Below the pieces are notes generated by a model. That model did not search any database. It was not told where the DNA came from and was given only the letters and a program-made list of their open reading frames with translations. Shown one piece after another: positions 8,667-17,584 of a DNA stretch of 64,000 nt. The number at the start of each line of letters is the position of its first letter. Position 1 is the first letter of the stretch. A program made the translations under genes and the position numbers. The stretch comes from Streptomyces sulfonofaciens. GTDB taxonomy: Bacteria > Actinomycetota > Actinomycetes > Streptomycetales > Streptomycetaceae. The DNA lies in the NCBI RefSeq assembly GCF_014656295.1, contig NZ_BNCD01000011.1, forward strand, positions 62,001 to 126,000, written 5' to 3'.

Positions 8667-9322
8667 GGCACTCCTGGCCCGGAGGGGGTCTTAACACTCC
8701 GCAGGACGCGCCCACGGGCTACGCGGACCTTTTCAACCCTGTTCGTCCAGGGTCAATGAATCGCTGGCGGCCTTGGACTGCTCTTTAACTTCTTGGTGAT
8801 TACATGACCAAATCTATGCCAACAGATTACATCTACGGGAGTAGATTATTTGGACCTTTAGGGATCTAACGGGATCTTCCGGCATTGAGTTCGATAACCG
8901 GGCGGTGATGTCTCGGATTCCGTACATCCGGATGACAGGTGTCCTTACCGTTGCCCACACCATGGCCGGATATGGACGCAAGCGCCTCCTGCGGCCCGGC
9001 AGTTCCGATCGGGCTTCGGCACCCGGTGCGCACACGAAGGCCCGTGACACCCCCTCGGGGGCGGCACGGGCCCGGTGCGCAAAACCCCCGGCACCTGCGC
9101 GCAGGCGCCGGCGCGGGCCTGCCCGGAGCCGTGTCCGGGCGCCCCGGGCGAACGGCCCCGACAGCGTTAACACGCATGCAACTCCGTCGACGTCACGGCG
9201 ATATACGAGGCGGCCACTCTTGAGGACGTACGGCCGTGCGGGTGCCGTGGATCGGCCGGGACGCTCATGCCGAGGCGCGGCATGTCCCGGCCGATTGGCG
9301 CCGCACCGGTCCTGCCGCTCCC
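8667..9322. promoter_or_regulatory. 656-base gap: importer promoter region and peptidase terminators
   Basis: No gene seen. 8760-8885 is strikingly AT-rich for this genome and should hold the importer promoter (minus). Inverted repeats: ATCTAC-GGGA-GTAGAT at 8831-8846; AATCT/AGATT at 8811-8828; and ACCCTG-N6-CAGGGT at 8736-8753, about 70 bases before the importer start. Further right, GC-rich hairpins lie downstream of the S9 peptidase: arms GGCCCGTG / CACGGGCC at 9039-9072, and one centred on CCTGCGCGCAGG at 9094-9105. Confidence 0.55.
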
Positions 9323-11710
9323 CTACCGCTTCTGCTGCCCGTCTGCTTCCTTGCGCGGCCGGTGGCCGAAAGTCGCCGCCGCGGGCAGCGAGCGCTTCAG
9401 GAAGTCCACTTGGAGGAGCAGCAGGTTCTCGGCCACCTGTTCCTGCGGCGTCATATGGGTCACCCCGGACAGCGGCAGCACCTCGTGCGGACGGCCCGCG
9501 GCGAGCAGTGCGGAGGACAGCCGCAGCGAATGGGCCACGACCACGTTGTCGTCGGCGAGACCGTGGATGATCATCAGCGGCCTGTGCGGCTCGGCGGGTG
9601 ACGTGAGACCCCCGTCGTCGACCAGTGAACTGTGCGCGTAGACCTCGGGGGAGTCGTTCGGGTCGCCGAGGTAGCGCTCGGTGTAGTGCGTGTCGTACAG
9701 CCGCCAGTCCGTCACCGGCGCGCCCGCCACGGCCGCGTGGAACACATCGGGCCGGCGCAGCACCGCGAGAGCGGCCAGGTACCCGCCGAACGACCAACCG
9801 CGGATCGCCACCCGGCCGAGGTCGAGCGGAAAGCGCTCCGCGAGCCCCCGCAGCGCGGCGACCTGGTCGTCGAGCGCCACCGTGAAGTCGTCCCGCACCG
9901 CCTTCTCCCAGGCGGGCGAGTGCCCCGGCGTACCGCGGCCGTCGGCGATCACGACCGCGAAGCCCTGGTCCGCGAACCACTGGGAAGTCAGGTAGGCGTT
10001 GTGCGCGGCCACCACCCGCTGGTCGTGCGGACCGCCGTACGGATCGAGCAGCACCGGCAGCGGACCGTCCTCCGCACGGTGATTCCGCGGCAGCACGACC
10101 GCACAGGGGATCCGGCGTGCGCCCTCGTGATCACGTGCGCCCTCCTGATCGCGATTGGGCCGCGTCGAGAGGCTTCCTTGCTGGTCGAAGGGGGCGTTCA
10201 CGGTATCGGACGGGGCGTGCGCCGCTCCTGCCGCGGACCGCGTCCCGACCCGGCCCGACCCGGCGCCCGATGCCCCGCCCGCCCCGGCGGTCCACCCCGC
10301 GCCGGGCGCCGCTCCCGGGTCCGTGACGACCTCGGTGATCGTCAGCCGGGGCGAGAGGCCGGGCTCCTCGGCGGCGGAACCGACGGTCGCCAGACGTTTG
10401 CCGTCGCGCAGTACCTGCACCAGCCGGCCCGGCCGGTCGGGCGTCGCGGAGACCAGGACCGTCACCGCGCCGCTGCGCACCGCCGCATGCACACCAGGCC
10501 CCTGCGTCAGGCGCTCCACGCCCAGTTCGTTGACGCGGTACACGTGGACCTCGCCGGTCTCCGGCCCGTCCGCCGCCGTGCCGGCGGACGCCGAGACCAG
10601 CACGTCCTCGTCCGAGACGTCGAGCACCGCGCGCACGTGCAGCGCGGCCCCGGTCAGCGGCCGGTCGCCCACCGAGAGCACCCGCGCCCCGCCCTCGTCG
10701 GCGATCCGCACCAGGGCGCCGCTCGGCGACCAGCACGGCACGCCGGGGAACAGCTCCAGCCACTGCCCGTCCTCGTCGGCGTGCACCAGCCGGGTCGTGC
10801 CGTCCTCGGGGTCGACCGCGAGGAAGAGCTGGCTGCGCTGGTCGCGGGCCTGCACCAGCAGCAGCGGCGGGCCGTCCGCCGACCAGTGCACACGCGCCAG
10901 GTAGGGATAGCGCTCGCGGTCCCACACCACCTCCGTGCGCGACCCGTCGAGGCCCAGCACGAAGAGCCGCACCTCGGCGTTCGGCGTGCCCGCCGCGGGA
11001 TAGGGGACCTGCGCCGGTTCCTCCTGCGGCCGCGCCGGGTCCGCGATCCACCAGCGCCGTACGGGGGCGTCGTCGGCCCGCGCCACCAGCAGCCGGTCCG
11101 ACGCGGGGGACCACCAGAAGCCCCGCGGGCGCGCCATCTCCTCGGCTGCGACGAACTCGGCGAGGCCGTAGGTGACGCCCTCGGACTCCGGCTCGGCGAG
11201 CGCCCGGTCCCGCGGTACGTCATCCGCCGACCCCGGTACCGCCACCACCCGCAGGGCGCCCTGCGCCACGTACGCCACATGGCGTCCGTCGGGTGACGGA
11301 CGCGGGTCGATCACCGGGCCGGACACCGGCAGTTCACGTGCCGTACCGGCCCTCAGCTCCGCCGTGAACAGGCGGCCGGAGAGCGTGAAGGCCGCCAACT
11401 CCACCGCCAGGTCCGTGGCATAGCCGACGATGCCCGCGCCGCCCTCCCTGCTCCGCTCCCGCCTGGCCCGCTCCTGGGCCGACAGATGCTCCTCGCCGCC
11501 CCCCAGCAGTGCCTCGGGATCGGCCGCGATCCTCTCCCGACCGTCCAGGTCGAGGACCCACAGCAGGTGCGCGCGGTCGGTTCCGGACCGGGACCGCAGG
11601 AACGCCAGGTGCCCGCCGTCCGGTGCCACGGCGAAGGCCCGGGGAGCCCCGAGCGTGAAGCGCTGGGTGCGTGCGTACCGGCGCGGAAAGGAGTCAGGGT
11701 GGCTACTCAT
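9323..11710 (-). CDS. S9-family prolyl oligopeptidase / dipeptidyl peptidase IV-like
   Basis: 795 residues, no signal peptide, so cytoplasmic. An N-terminal beta-propeller-like DPP-IV domain is followed by an alpha/beta-hydrolase peptidase domain with nucleophile motif GWSFGGY (serine near 637), acid in HGLADDNVV and histidine in THMTP. An internal Gly/Ala/Ser-rich insertion separates propeller from catalytic domain. Start ATG 11710 has a TAGGCT box six bases upstream and no ribosome site, suggesting a leaderless transcript. Adjacent to and co-oriented with the oligopeptide importer, which suggests hydrolysis of imported (Pro-containing) peptides; inference. Confidence 0.9.
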   Translation of the reverse strand: MSSHPDSFPRRYARTQRFTLGAPRAFAVAPDGGHLAFLRSRSGTDRAHLLWVLDLDGRERIAADPEALLGGGEEHLSAQERARRERSREGGAGIVGYATDLAVELAAFTLSGRLFTAELRAGTARELPVSGPVIDPRPSPDGRHVAYVAQGALRVVAVPGSADDVPRDRALAEPESEGVTYGLAEFVAAEEMARPRGFWWSPASDRLLVARADDAPVRRWWIADPARPQEEPAQVPYPAAGTPNAEVRLFVLGLDGSRTEVVWDRERYPYLARVHWSADGPPLLLVQARDQRSQLFLAVDPEDGTTRLVHADEDGQWLELFPGVPCWSPSGALVRIADEGGARVLSVGDRPLTGAALHVRAVLDVSDEDVLVSASAGTAADGPETGEVHVYRVNELGVERLTQGPGVHAAVRSGAVTVLVSATPDRPGRLVQVLRDGKRLATVGSAAEEPGLSPRLTITEVVTDPGAAPGAGWTAGAGGASGAGSGRVGTRSAAGAAHAPSDTVNAPFDQQGSLSTRPNRDQEGARDHEGARRIPCAVVLPRNHRAEDGPLPVLLDPYGGPHDQRVVAAHNAYLTSQWFADQGFAVVIADGRGTPGHSPAWEKAVRDDFTVALDDQVAALRGLAERFPLDLGRVAIRGWSFGGYLAALAVLRRPDVFHAAVAGAPVTDWRLYDTHYTERYLGDPNDSPEVYAHSSLVDDGGLTSPAEPHRPLMIIHGLADDNVVVAHSLRLSSALLAAGRPHEVLPLSGVTHMTPQEQVAENLLLLQVDFLKRSLPAAATFGHRPRKEADGQQKR

Positions 11711-11716
11711 CCCCCG

Positions 11717-11722
11717 AGCCTA
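11717..11722 (-). promoter_or_regulatory. -10 box of a leaderless promoter (S9 peptidase)
   Basis: TAGGCT on the minus strand, six bases before ATG 11710. This spacing would place the transcription start on the start codon. No -35 asserted. Confidence 0.5.
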
Positions 11723-11932
11723 GAGCGCACGGTCCCGGCTCCGGGCGAGCGCACGCCATGCGCCCCTCGTGCTGCCGTGCACCAAGTATGTGCGATCCAT
11801 ACACGGCGAACGGAAAGTTATGATCAGTCGCGCTGGGTGGGTAAGCCCCGGGGGCACATTCCTCTGGGCAAGTCCCCGCCCGGTCCGTCATGTTGCCTGC
11901 GTTAAGACTGATCCCCCTGGAGGTGGGCCGCC

Positions 11933-12127
11933 GTGGCACTCTCGATTTCGGCGGTGGTGCTGCTGCTGGTCATCGTCTTCATCCTGATCAAGAAGTCCGG
12001 CCTGAACGCAGTACACGCTCTTGTCTGCATATTGCTGGGCTTCTATCTGGCCAGCTCCTCCATCGCACCCACGATCACCCAACTGACCGACAACGTGGCG
12101 GGCATGATCGGAAACCTCAAGTTCTGA
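11933..12127 (+). CDS. Small conserved membrane protein
   Basis: 64 residues with GTG start preceded by GGAGG at 8 bases. Two hydrophobic stretches, residues 4-19 (LSISAVVLLLVIVFILI) and 25-45, flank Lys-Lys. The tail is amphipathic. It stands alone upstream of mshB. No family name recognised; codon use and ribosome site support a real gene. Function unknown. Confidence 0.75.
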   Translation: MALSISAVVLLLVIVFILIKKSGLNAVHALVCILLGFYLASSSIAPTITQLTDNVAGMIGNLKF

Positions 12128-12270
12128 CCCCGGGTCCCGGCCGGTTGCCGCCGCGCCGCCCGGGACCCCACCGAAGGACGCGCCCCGGGGGACCCGGCCC
12201 GGGCGCGCCCGGGTGCCACGTCCCGGTCCCCCCTGCGGGGCTCCTGAACCGGGCCGCCGTCCTGCCCTCG

Positions 12271-12276
12271 TAGGCT
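12271..12276 (+). promoter_or_regulatory. -10 box of a leaderless promoter (mshB)
   Basis: TAGGCT with seven bases to ATG 12284 and no ribosome-binding site between. Confidence 0.5.
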
Positions 12277-12283
12277 TGGGTGC

Positions 12284-13168
12284 ATGACGGAACTGCCCGC
12301 CCGGCGTCTGCTGCTGGTCCACGCCCACCCGGACGACGAGTCGATCAACAACGGCGCCACCATGGCCAGGTACGCGGCCGAGGGCGTCCACGTCACCCTG
12401 GTCACCTGCACCCTCGGCGAGGAGGGCGAGGTCATCCCGCCCGGCCTCGCCCACCTCGCGGCCGACCGCGAGGACCGGCTGGGCGCGTACCGCGCCACCG
12501 AGCTGGCCGCGGCCATGCGGGAACTCGGCGTCACCGACCACCGCTTCCTCGGCGGCCCGGGCCGCTTCCGGGACTCCGGGATGACGGGCACCGAGCAGAA
12601 CACCCGGTCCGGCTCCTTCTGGTCGGCCGCCGTCGACGACGCCGCGGCGCCGCTCGTCGACGTCATCAGGGAAGTGCGCCCGCAGGTCCTCGTCACCTAC
12701 GACCCGCACGGCGGCTACGGCCACCCCGACCACATCCAGGCGCACCGCGTGGCCCTGCGCGCCGCGCAGCTCGCCGCCACCACGGGTGGCCGCCCCGGCG
12801 CCCCGCACGCCATCCAGAAGATCTACTACAACCGCGTGCCGCGCTCCGTGGCGGAGGCCGGCTTCGCCCGGCTCAGGGCCGAGCTGGCCGCGCTGCCCTT
12901 CCCCGTGGCGGCCACGATCGACGAGGTGCCCGGCGTGGTCGACGACGCCACCGTCACCACCGCGATCGACGGCACCCGCCACGTCACCGCCAAGGCCCTG
13001 GCGATGCGCGCCCACGCCACCCAGATCGAGGTGGCGCCGCCCTACTTCGCGCTCTCCAACCACCGCGCCCAGCCGCTGTTCCCCGTCGAGTACTACGAGC
13101 TGGCCCAGGGCGCCACGAGCCGCGGCAGCGGGCGCGAGACGGACCTCTTCGAGGGGGTGACGCCATGA
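12284..13168 (+). CDS. mshB: Mycothiol biosynthesis deacetylase MshB
   Basis: 294 residues, LmbE/PIG-L deacetylase. The zinc motif AHPDDES is at residues 14-20 and the later ligand motif is HPDH. It converts GlcNAc-Ins to GlcN-Ins, the second committed step of mycothiol synthesis in the cytoplasm. The extended actinobacterial MshB signature (LVTCTLGEEGEVIPP, SGMTGTEQN) separates it from other LmbE proteins. The gene likely starts leaderless. The next gene (DUF6113-like membrane protein) follows by 30 bases, as I recall for Mycobacterium. Confidence 0.95.
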   Translation: MTELPARRLLLVHAHPDDESINNGATMARYAAEGVHVTLVTCTLGEEGEVIPPGLAHLAADREDRLGAYRATELAAAMRELGVTDHRFLGGPGRFRDSGMTGTEQNTRSGSFWSAAVDDAAAPLVDVIREVRPQVLVTYDPHGGYGHPDHIQAHRVALRAAQLAATTGGRPGAPHAIQKIYYNRVPRSVAEAGFARLRAELAALPFPVAATIDEVPGVVDDATVTTAIDGTRHVTAKALAMRAHATQIEVAPPYFALSNHRAQPLFPVEYYELAQGATSRGSGRETDLFEGVTP

Positions 13169-13198
13169 CGGCCCCCATGGCACACACGTACGGACGGA

Positions 13199-13681
13199 AT
13201 GAGTGAGAGCTTCATGAGCGCAACGAAAAGAGCCGCCGCGGCCGGACTCCCGCACGGCCCGGGCAGCTATCTCACCCGCCCGCCGAACCCCGCCCGCATC
13301 GCCGCGTGTTTCGGCCTTTTCCTGCTCGGCGCGGTGACCGGCACGGCGGGCGCGCTGCTCCAGGCGGCCTGGTTCCCCGGTGGCCTGTTCCTTGCCCTGG
13401 TCGCCGCGGGCGGCCTGTTCCGGGGCGGCGGCCTGGCCACCGGCACCCGTCCCGGCATCGTCGCTCCGGCGGGCGGCTGGGTGATCGCCGTCCTGCTGCT
13501 CACGGCCACCCGGGCGGAGGGGGACTTCGTCTTCGGCGCGGGAGCCGGTTCGTACCTCTTCCTCCTCGGTGGTTTGGCAGTCGCGATGATCTGTGCCACC
13601 CTCCCCCAAGCTTCAAAGGCGCAGGGAGAACCCCCGAGCCCCCGGCCGCCGGGCGGAGGCGGCGCCCGTCTTGGTAAGTGA
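13199..13681 (+). CDS. DUF6113-like integral membrane protein
   Basis: 160 residues with about four hydrophobic segments between residues 30 and 135, ending in a Pro/Gly-rich cytoplasmic tail. Position immediately after mshB is conserved in actinobacteria. Start is ATG 13199, or ATG 13214 (MSATKR), which has GTGAGAG just upstream. The tail is encoded over sequence resembling a GC-rich dispersed palindrome (CTCCCCCAAGCTTC), so its end may be poorly conserved. Function unknown. Confidence 0.8.
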   Translation: MSESFMSATKRAAAAGLPHGPGSYLTRPPNPARIAACFGLFLLGAVTGTAGALLQAAWFPGGLFLALVAAGGLFRGGGLATGTRPGIVAPAGGWVIAVLLLTATRAEGDFVFGAGAGSYLFLLGGLAVAMICATLPQASKAQGEPPSPRPPGGGGARLGK

Positions 13682-13891
13682 TGCATCCCTTCGTCGTGCG
13701 ATGACCGATCTTGCACCGCAGGGTTTTCCGTCACCGTCTCCGGAACCGGAGCGGGGACGGCCAGTATGGTGGTGCGCGCCGCCGAGCCTCCTCCTGCCCG
13801 CGGCCGGAGGACCCCAGCATCTGGGGCACCTCCCGGGCCCACGGGGCACCGGGGGAGGAACGGGCGGTGGAGCCAAACAGGAGAACCTGCC

Positions 13892-16207
13892 TTGAGTCGT
13901 GAAACTGACAATTCGTCCCCCGGGTCCCAGGGGCGCGGCGGAGCCGCGTACCCCTCCGGGACGCCTCCGTACGGCACCCCGGCGCAGGGCGCCGCCGCCG
14001 AAGAGGGCGCGGACGCGGAGCGGCAGGGCGCCGGCGCACCGGCGGAGGAGCGCAGGACCGAGACCACGCTGACCACCAGGGTCCGCATCAACATCCCCGG
14101 GTCGCGCCCCATCCCGCCCGTGGTCATGCGGACCCCGATGTCCGACCTGGCCCCCGACGTGACCAAGGCCGCGAAGGCCGCGAAGGCCGCGGCCTCCGCC
14201 GACCCGGCAGGCGAGGGTGCCGGGCGGTCCGCGGACGGCCCGGCGGAGGGCGCGGCCGACGCGCCCGCGGGGCCCACCAGCGACTGGTTCGCACCCCGCA
14301 AGCCGACCGCGTCCCGCGGCGGGGCGACGGCGCCCGGCACGGGACCCGTCGGCGACCCGTCGGAGCACGGGCAGGGCGGCCCCGCCGACCCCTTCGGCGG
14401 CGGCCCGTTCACCGACCGCTCGGAGTACAGCGGGTACGCCGAGCACCCGGAGGGCGCGGGATCCGCGGGTGCGTCGGGGCCGCTCGCGCCGGGCGGCATC
14501 GACCCGAAGGCGCTCGGCGGCCCGGGCGCGGGCAACCGCAGCGGCCTGTACGACCTGTTCGGGGAGCCCTCGGCGTCCTCCGCCGAGTCCGCGTCGAAAC
14601 CGGGTGGCGAGCAGGGCGCCGGTGCCGGCGACGTGTCCGGCGACGGACCCGGTGGCGCGCCGGGGCCCGAGCGCGGCAGGGGCACGTTCGACGTGACGGG
14701 CGCCCTCGCCTCGGGACCGCTCGGCACCGGTGCCTCGGGCGGCGGTCCGCGCTCCTCCGACCTGTCGTACTTCCCCGAGACGTCCCAGGAGGCGGCCGCC
14801 CAGCGCAGCGGCCTGCCCCGGCGGCCCACCGGCCCGACCGGCGGCCCCGTGACCGGCGACAGCGCGCTGGCGTCCGCGGGCGGCACGGGCCGGACGTCCG
14901 GCGGCCCGCTGGGCGGCGCCCCGGGCACCCCAGGCGGCCCCGGTGCTCCCGGCGCCCCCAAAGCTCCCGCCGCCGGAGTTCCCGGTGGTGCGGGCGCGCC
15001 CGGCGGACCCGGTGGCTCGCGGCCGCGGATGAGCGACGACACCGCCGTCCTCACCCCGCAGAAGCCCGCGCCGGACCGGGGCAACCCCGAGGACAACGTC
15101 TCGGGCCACACCGTCACCAGCGGCATCCCGGTCGTGCCGTCCCCGCAGAACTCGCCGTTCGGCCAGCCGCCCGGCGAGTCGGAGGGCGGCGTCCCGCACA
15201 CCCCGCCGAAGCTTCCCGGGCCCGGCGCGCGCAGCGCGCCCGCCGCGTCCGCGCCCAAGAAGAAGGGGCGCAGCAAGCTGGTGCTGCTCGCCGGTCTCGT
15301 GGTCGTGCTGGCCGGCGGCGTCTACGGCGCCGGCCTGCTGGTGAACCACGCCGACGTCCCCAAGGGCACCACCGTCCTCGGTGTAGACATCGGCGGCGGC
15401 ACCCGCGACGAGGCCGTCAAGAAGCTCGACGCGGCCTTCGGCGACCGCACCGGTATGGCGCTCAAGCTCGCCGTGGGCGGCAAGTCCGTGCCGCTCAGGC
15501 CCGATCAGGCGGGGCTCGCCCTGGACACCGACGCGACCGTGCAGGCCGCGGCGGGCAGCGACTACAACCCGATGACCGTGGTCGGCTCGCTGTTCGGCGG
15601 CAAGCGCGTCATCCAGCCGGTGATGCCCGTCGACGCGGAGAAGCTGCACGCCGCGCTCGAACGCGCGGCAGGCGGCGCGGGCACGGCGACCGAGGGCACC
15701 ATCCGCTTCGAGCAGGGCAGGGCGGTCGCCGTCTACGGCAAGGCGGGCAAGGCCGTCGACGTCGACCAGTCGGCCGAGGCGGTGGAGCACGCCTACCGCA
15801 CCCAGGTCGAGAGCGGCCGCCCGAGCCAGGTGCGGGTGCCCCTCACCGAGCGCCGACCCACCGTCAGCAACGCCGAGGTGGACCGGATGATGCGGGAGTT
15901 CGCCGAGCCCGCGATGTCCGGGATCGTCACCATCAAGGCGGGCAGTGCCTCGATCCCGTTCGGACCGGAGAAGTCGCTGCCGCAGATCCTGGGCGTGCAG
16001 GCGGTCGACGGCAAGCTCGTCGACACCTACGACAGGGCCGCGGTCAAGAAGCTCTACGGCACGACCTTCGACGGTGTCCTCGTCACACGGGGCAACGGCA
16101 AGAAGACGCCCGTCACACCGGAGGACGTCATCGGGGTCATGCGCAAGGCGCTGCTGGGCAAGACGCCTGCCGAGCGGGTGGGCGTCATCGAGACGGATCC
16201 GAGCTAG
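13892..16207 (+). CDS. Membrane-anchored protein with long Pro/Gly-rich head and VanW-type PG-binding domain
   Basis: 771 residues from TTG 13892, chosen for CAGGAGAA eight bases upstream; the frame is open earlier but there is no ribosome site. Residues 1-460 are Gly/Pro/Ala low-complexity and presumably cytoplasmic. A basic KKKGRSK precedes a single transmembrane helix (about 462-484). The outside part has a segment beginning KGTTVLGVDIGGGTRDEA, the N-terminal peptidoglycan-binding type domain (PG_binding_4) of VanW proteins, plus a second related region, but no VanW domain. Inference: envelope protein sensing or anchoring peptidoglycan. Confidence 0.8.
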   Translation: MSRETDNSSPGSQGRGGAAYPSGTPPYGTPAQGAAAEEGADAERQGAGAPAEERRTETTLTTRVRINIPGSRPIPPVVMRTPMSDLAPDVTKAAKAAKAAASADPAGEGAGRSADGPAEGAADAPAGPTSDWFAPRKPTASRGGATAPGTGPVGDPSEHGQGGPADPFGGGPFTDRSEYSGYAEHPEGAGSAGASGPLAPGGIDPKALGGPGAGNRSGLYDLFGEPSASSAESASKPGGEQGAGAGDVSGDGPGGAPGPERGRGTFDVTGALASGPLGTGASGGGPRSSDLSYFPETSQEAAAQRSGLPRRPTGPTGGPVTGDSALASAGGTGRTSGGPLGGAPGTPGGPGAPGAPKAPAAGVPGGAGAPGGPGGSRPRMSDDTAVLTPQKPAPDRGNPEDNVSGHTVTSGIPVVPSPQNSPFGQPPGESEGGVPHTPPKLPGPGARSAPAASAPKKKGRSKLVLLAGLVVVLAGGVYGAGLLVNHADVPKGTTVLGVDIGGGTRDEAVKKLDAAFGDRTGMALKLAVGGKSVPLRPDQAGLALDTDATVQAAAGSDYNPMTVVGSLFGGKRVIQPVMPVDAEKLHAALERAAGGAGTATEGTIRFEQGRAVAVYGKAGKAVDVDQSAEAVEHAYRTQVESGRPSQVRVPLTERRPTVSNAEVDRMMREFAEPAMSGIVTIKAGSASIPFGPEKSLPQILGVQAVDGKLVDTYDRAAVKKLYGTTFDGVLVTRGNGKKTPVTPEDVIGVMRKALLGKTPAERVGVIETDPS

Positions 16208-16552
16208 AACCCTTCGCTCGAATCGGGCCGGATCGGGGAGCGGGGTCTGGTGCGGGCGGCTGCTTGGCGGAGGAGGGAGTCGGCGCGGAGCGTCGGTGAC
16301 CGACGACAACGCCGCGGACGCGCGTGCCGGGGCCCGCGAGCCCTGCGCCATCCGAACGACGGGCCCTGGCGCCCGGGACCTCGGGCGGGTCCGCGGTACA
16401 GGGCCCGCCCAGCAGCCCGGGCCCGTCCCGCGGCCCCGTGCGGGCGGGCCGTACCGGGCATGGCCGGGAGCCGACTTGCGGCGTTCCGGTATCCGCTCCA
16501 TCGTGGCCCGCATCGAACGCCCGGACGGGCACGACAGAGCGGGTGGGGCCGT
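16208..16552 (+). other. 345-base gap before the orphan binding-protein gene
   Basis: No convincing gene. GC-rich with several short inverted repeats, e.g. GGGCGGG (16383-16389) with CCCGCCC (16404-16410), which may terminate the preceding gene. An open frame extends from the downstream gene to 16250 but has no start signal. Confidence 0.4.
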
Positions 16553-17443
16553 ATGACGTGGGAGTTCACCGACGACCGTGAGGTCACCGTGCGGATGGCG
16601 GGGCGGCCGCTGCGGGTCGCGGCCTACCTGCGGGCCGGTGCCGGGCTGTTCGACCTCGGTGTACGGCCCGTGGGCGTCTACGGCTCCGCGCACGACGGTG
16701 CGCGTCCCGACCCGGCCAAGTCGGGCGCCCTCGCCGGGCAGGACGTGCCGTATCTGGGCGCGGGCGGCGCCCTCGACGAGAGGGCACTGCGCTCCGTGCG
16801 CCCCGACCTGATCGTCGACGTCACCTACGACCGCGAGCACGCGTACGCCGTGGACGGCTCCGTCGCCGCGCGGGCCGGGATCCCGGTGCTGGCACTCGCC
16901 GTGTCCGCGGACGTCCCGCTCACCCGCATCCTGGGCCGGTTCGCCGAGCTCGGCAGGGCGCTCGGCGGGCGCCGCCCCGCCGACCTCGCGGGGGACGCGC
17001 GGGAACCGGGCGCAGGGGGGCTGGCGGCGGCGGAGGACGCGGTGCGCACCGCGGCCCTGGGCGGCCCGGGGCCGCGGGTGCTCGCCCTGTCCGCGGCCGG
17101 GCCCGACCGGGTGCACCTGGCCCGCCCGCGGACCTGGCCCGAGCTGCGCCACCTCGCGGACCTCGGGGTGCGCCTGGTCGAGCCGGGACCGGGCGGGGTC
17201 AACTGGTCGACCACGACCTGGGAGGCCGCCGCCGGTTTCGGGGCGGACGTGATCCTCGCCGACAGCCGCGGCAACGCCGTCCGGCCCGCGGACCTGGCGC
17301 GGCAGCCGGGCTGGCGGGCCGTCGCCGAGCGGGCGGTGGTCGTCGGGTGGAACCCGGAGCTGCCGGGCAGCCCGGGCGCCTGCGCCGCCTTCCTGCGCGC
17401 GGTGGCCGACGGGCTGGCGGCGGCCCGGGACGAGACCGCCTGA
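16553..17443 (+). CDS. Periplasmic-binding-protein-like protein without a signal peptide
   Basis: 296 residues from ATG 16553 (GGTGGGG upstream). The fold pattern is that of the TroA/FecB (PF01497) family: a conserved PDLIVDVTYD strand-turn, a central helix region (LTRILGRFAELGRALGG) and a second lobe ending VVVGWNPELPG. No signal peptide or lipobox is visible, even in the upstream open frame. No transporter partner lies beside it. Either it is cytoplasmic or it acts as a free ligand binder (cobalamin or siderophore class by family). Substrate unknown. Confidence 0.75.
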   Translation: MTWEFTDDREVTVRMAGRPLRVAAYLRAGAGLFDLGVRPVGVYGSAHDGARPDPAKSGALAGQDVPYLGAGGALDERALRSVRPDLIVDVTYDREHAYAVDGSVAARAGIPVLALAVSADVPLTRILGRFAELGRALGGRRPADLAGDAREPGAGGLAAAEDAVRTAALGGPGPRVLALSAAGPDRVHLARPRTWPELRHLADLGVRLVEPGPGGVNWSTTTWEAAAGFGADVILADSRGNAVRPADLARQPGWRAVAERAVVVGWNPELPGSPGACAAFLRAVADGLAAARDETA

Positions 17444-17584
17444 CACGGCCGCGGTGGCGGAATCCGGCCCGCCGGACGCCCGGCCCCGTCCGGTTGTCAC
17501 GAGTGCGGCCATGACATCTGTCACCCCATAGTCACGACCGCCGACACTGACGGCGCCCGGGGGCGGTCCGCCACGATGAGGTGC

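Noticed and set aside
8814..9980. 388-codon minus-strand frame at the importer/peptidase gap
   Set aside because: Runs through terminator hairpins and the peptidase gene in another frame; Arg-rich shadow.
13811..13858. Dispersed palindromic repeat upstream of the VanW-type gene
   Set aside because: Contains ACCCCAGCATCTGGGG-like symmetry resembling a known Streptomyces repeat, but too degenerate to call without comparison.
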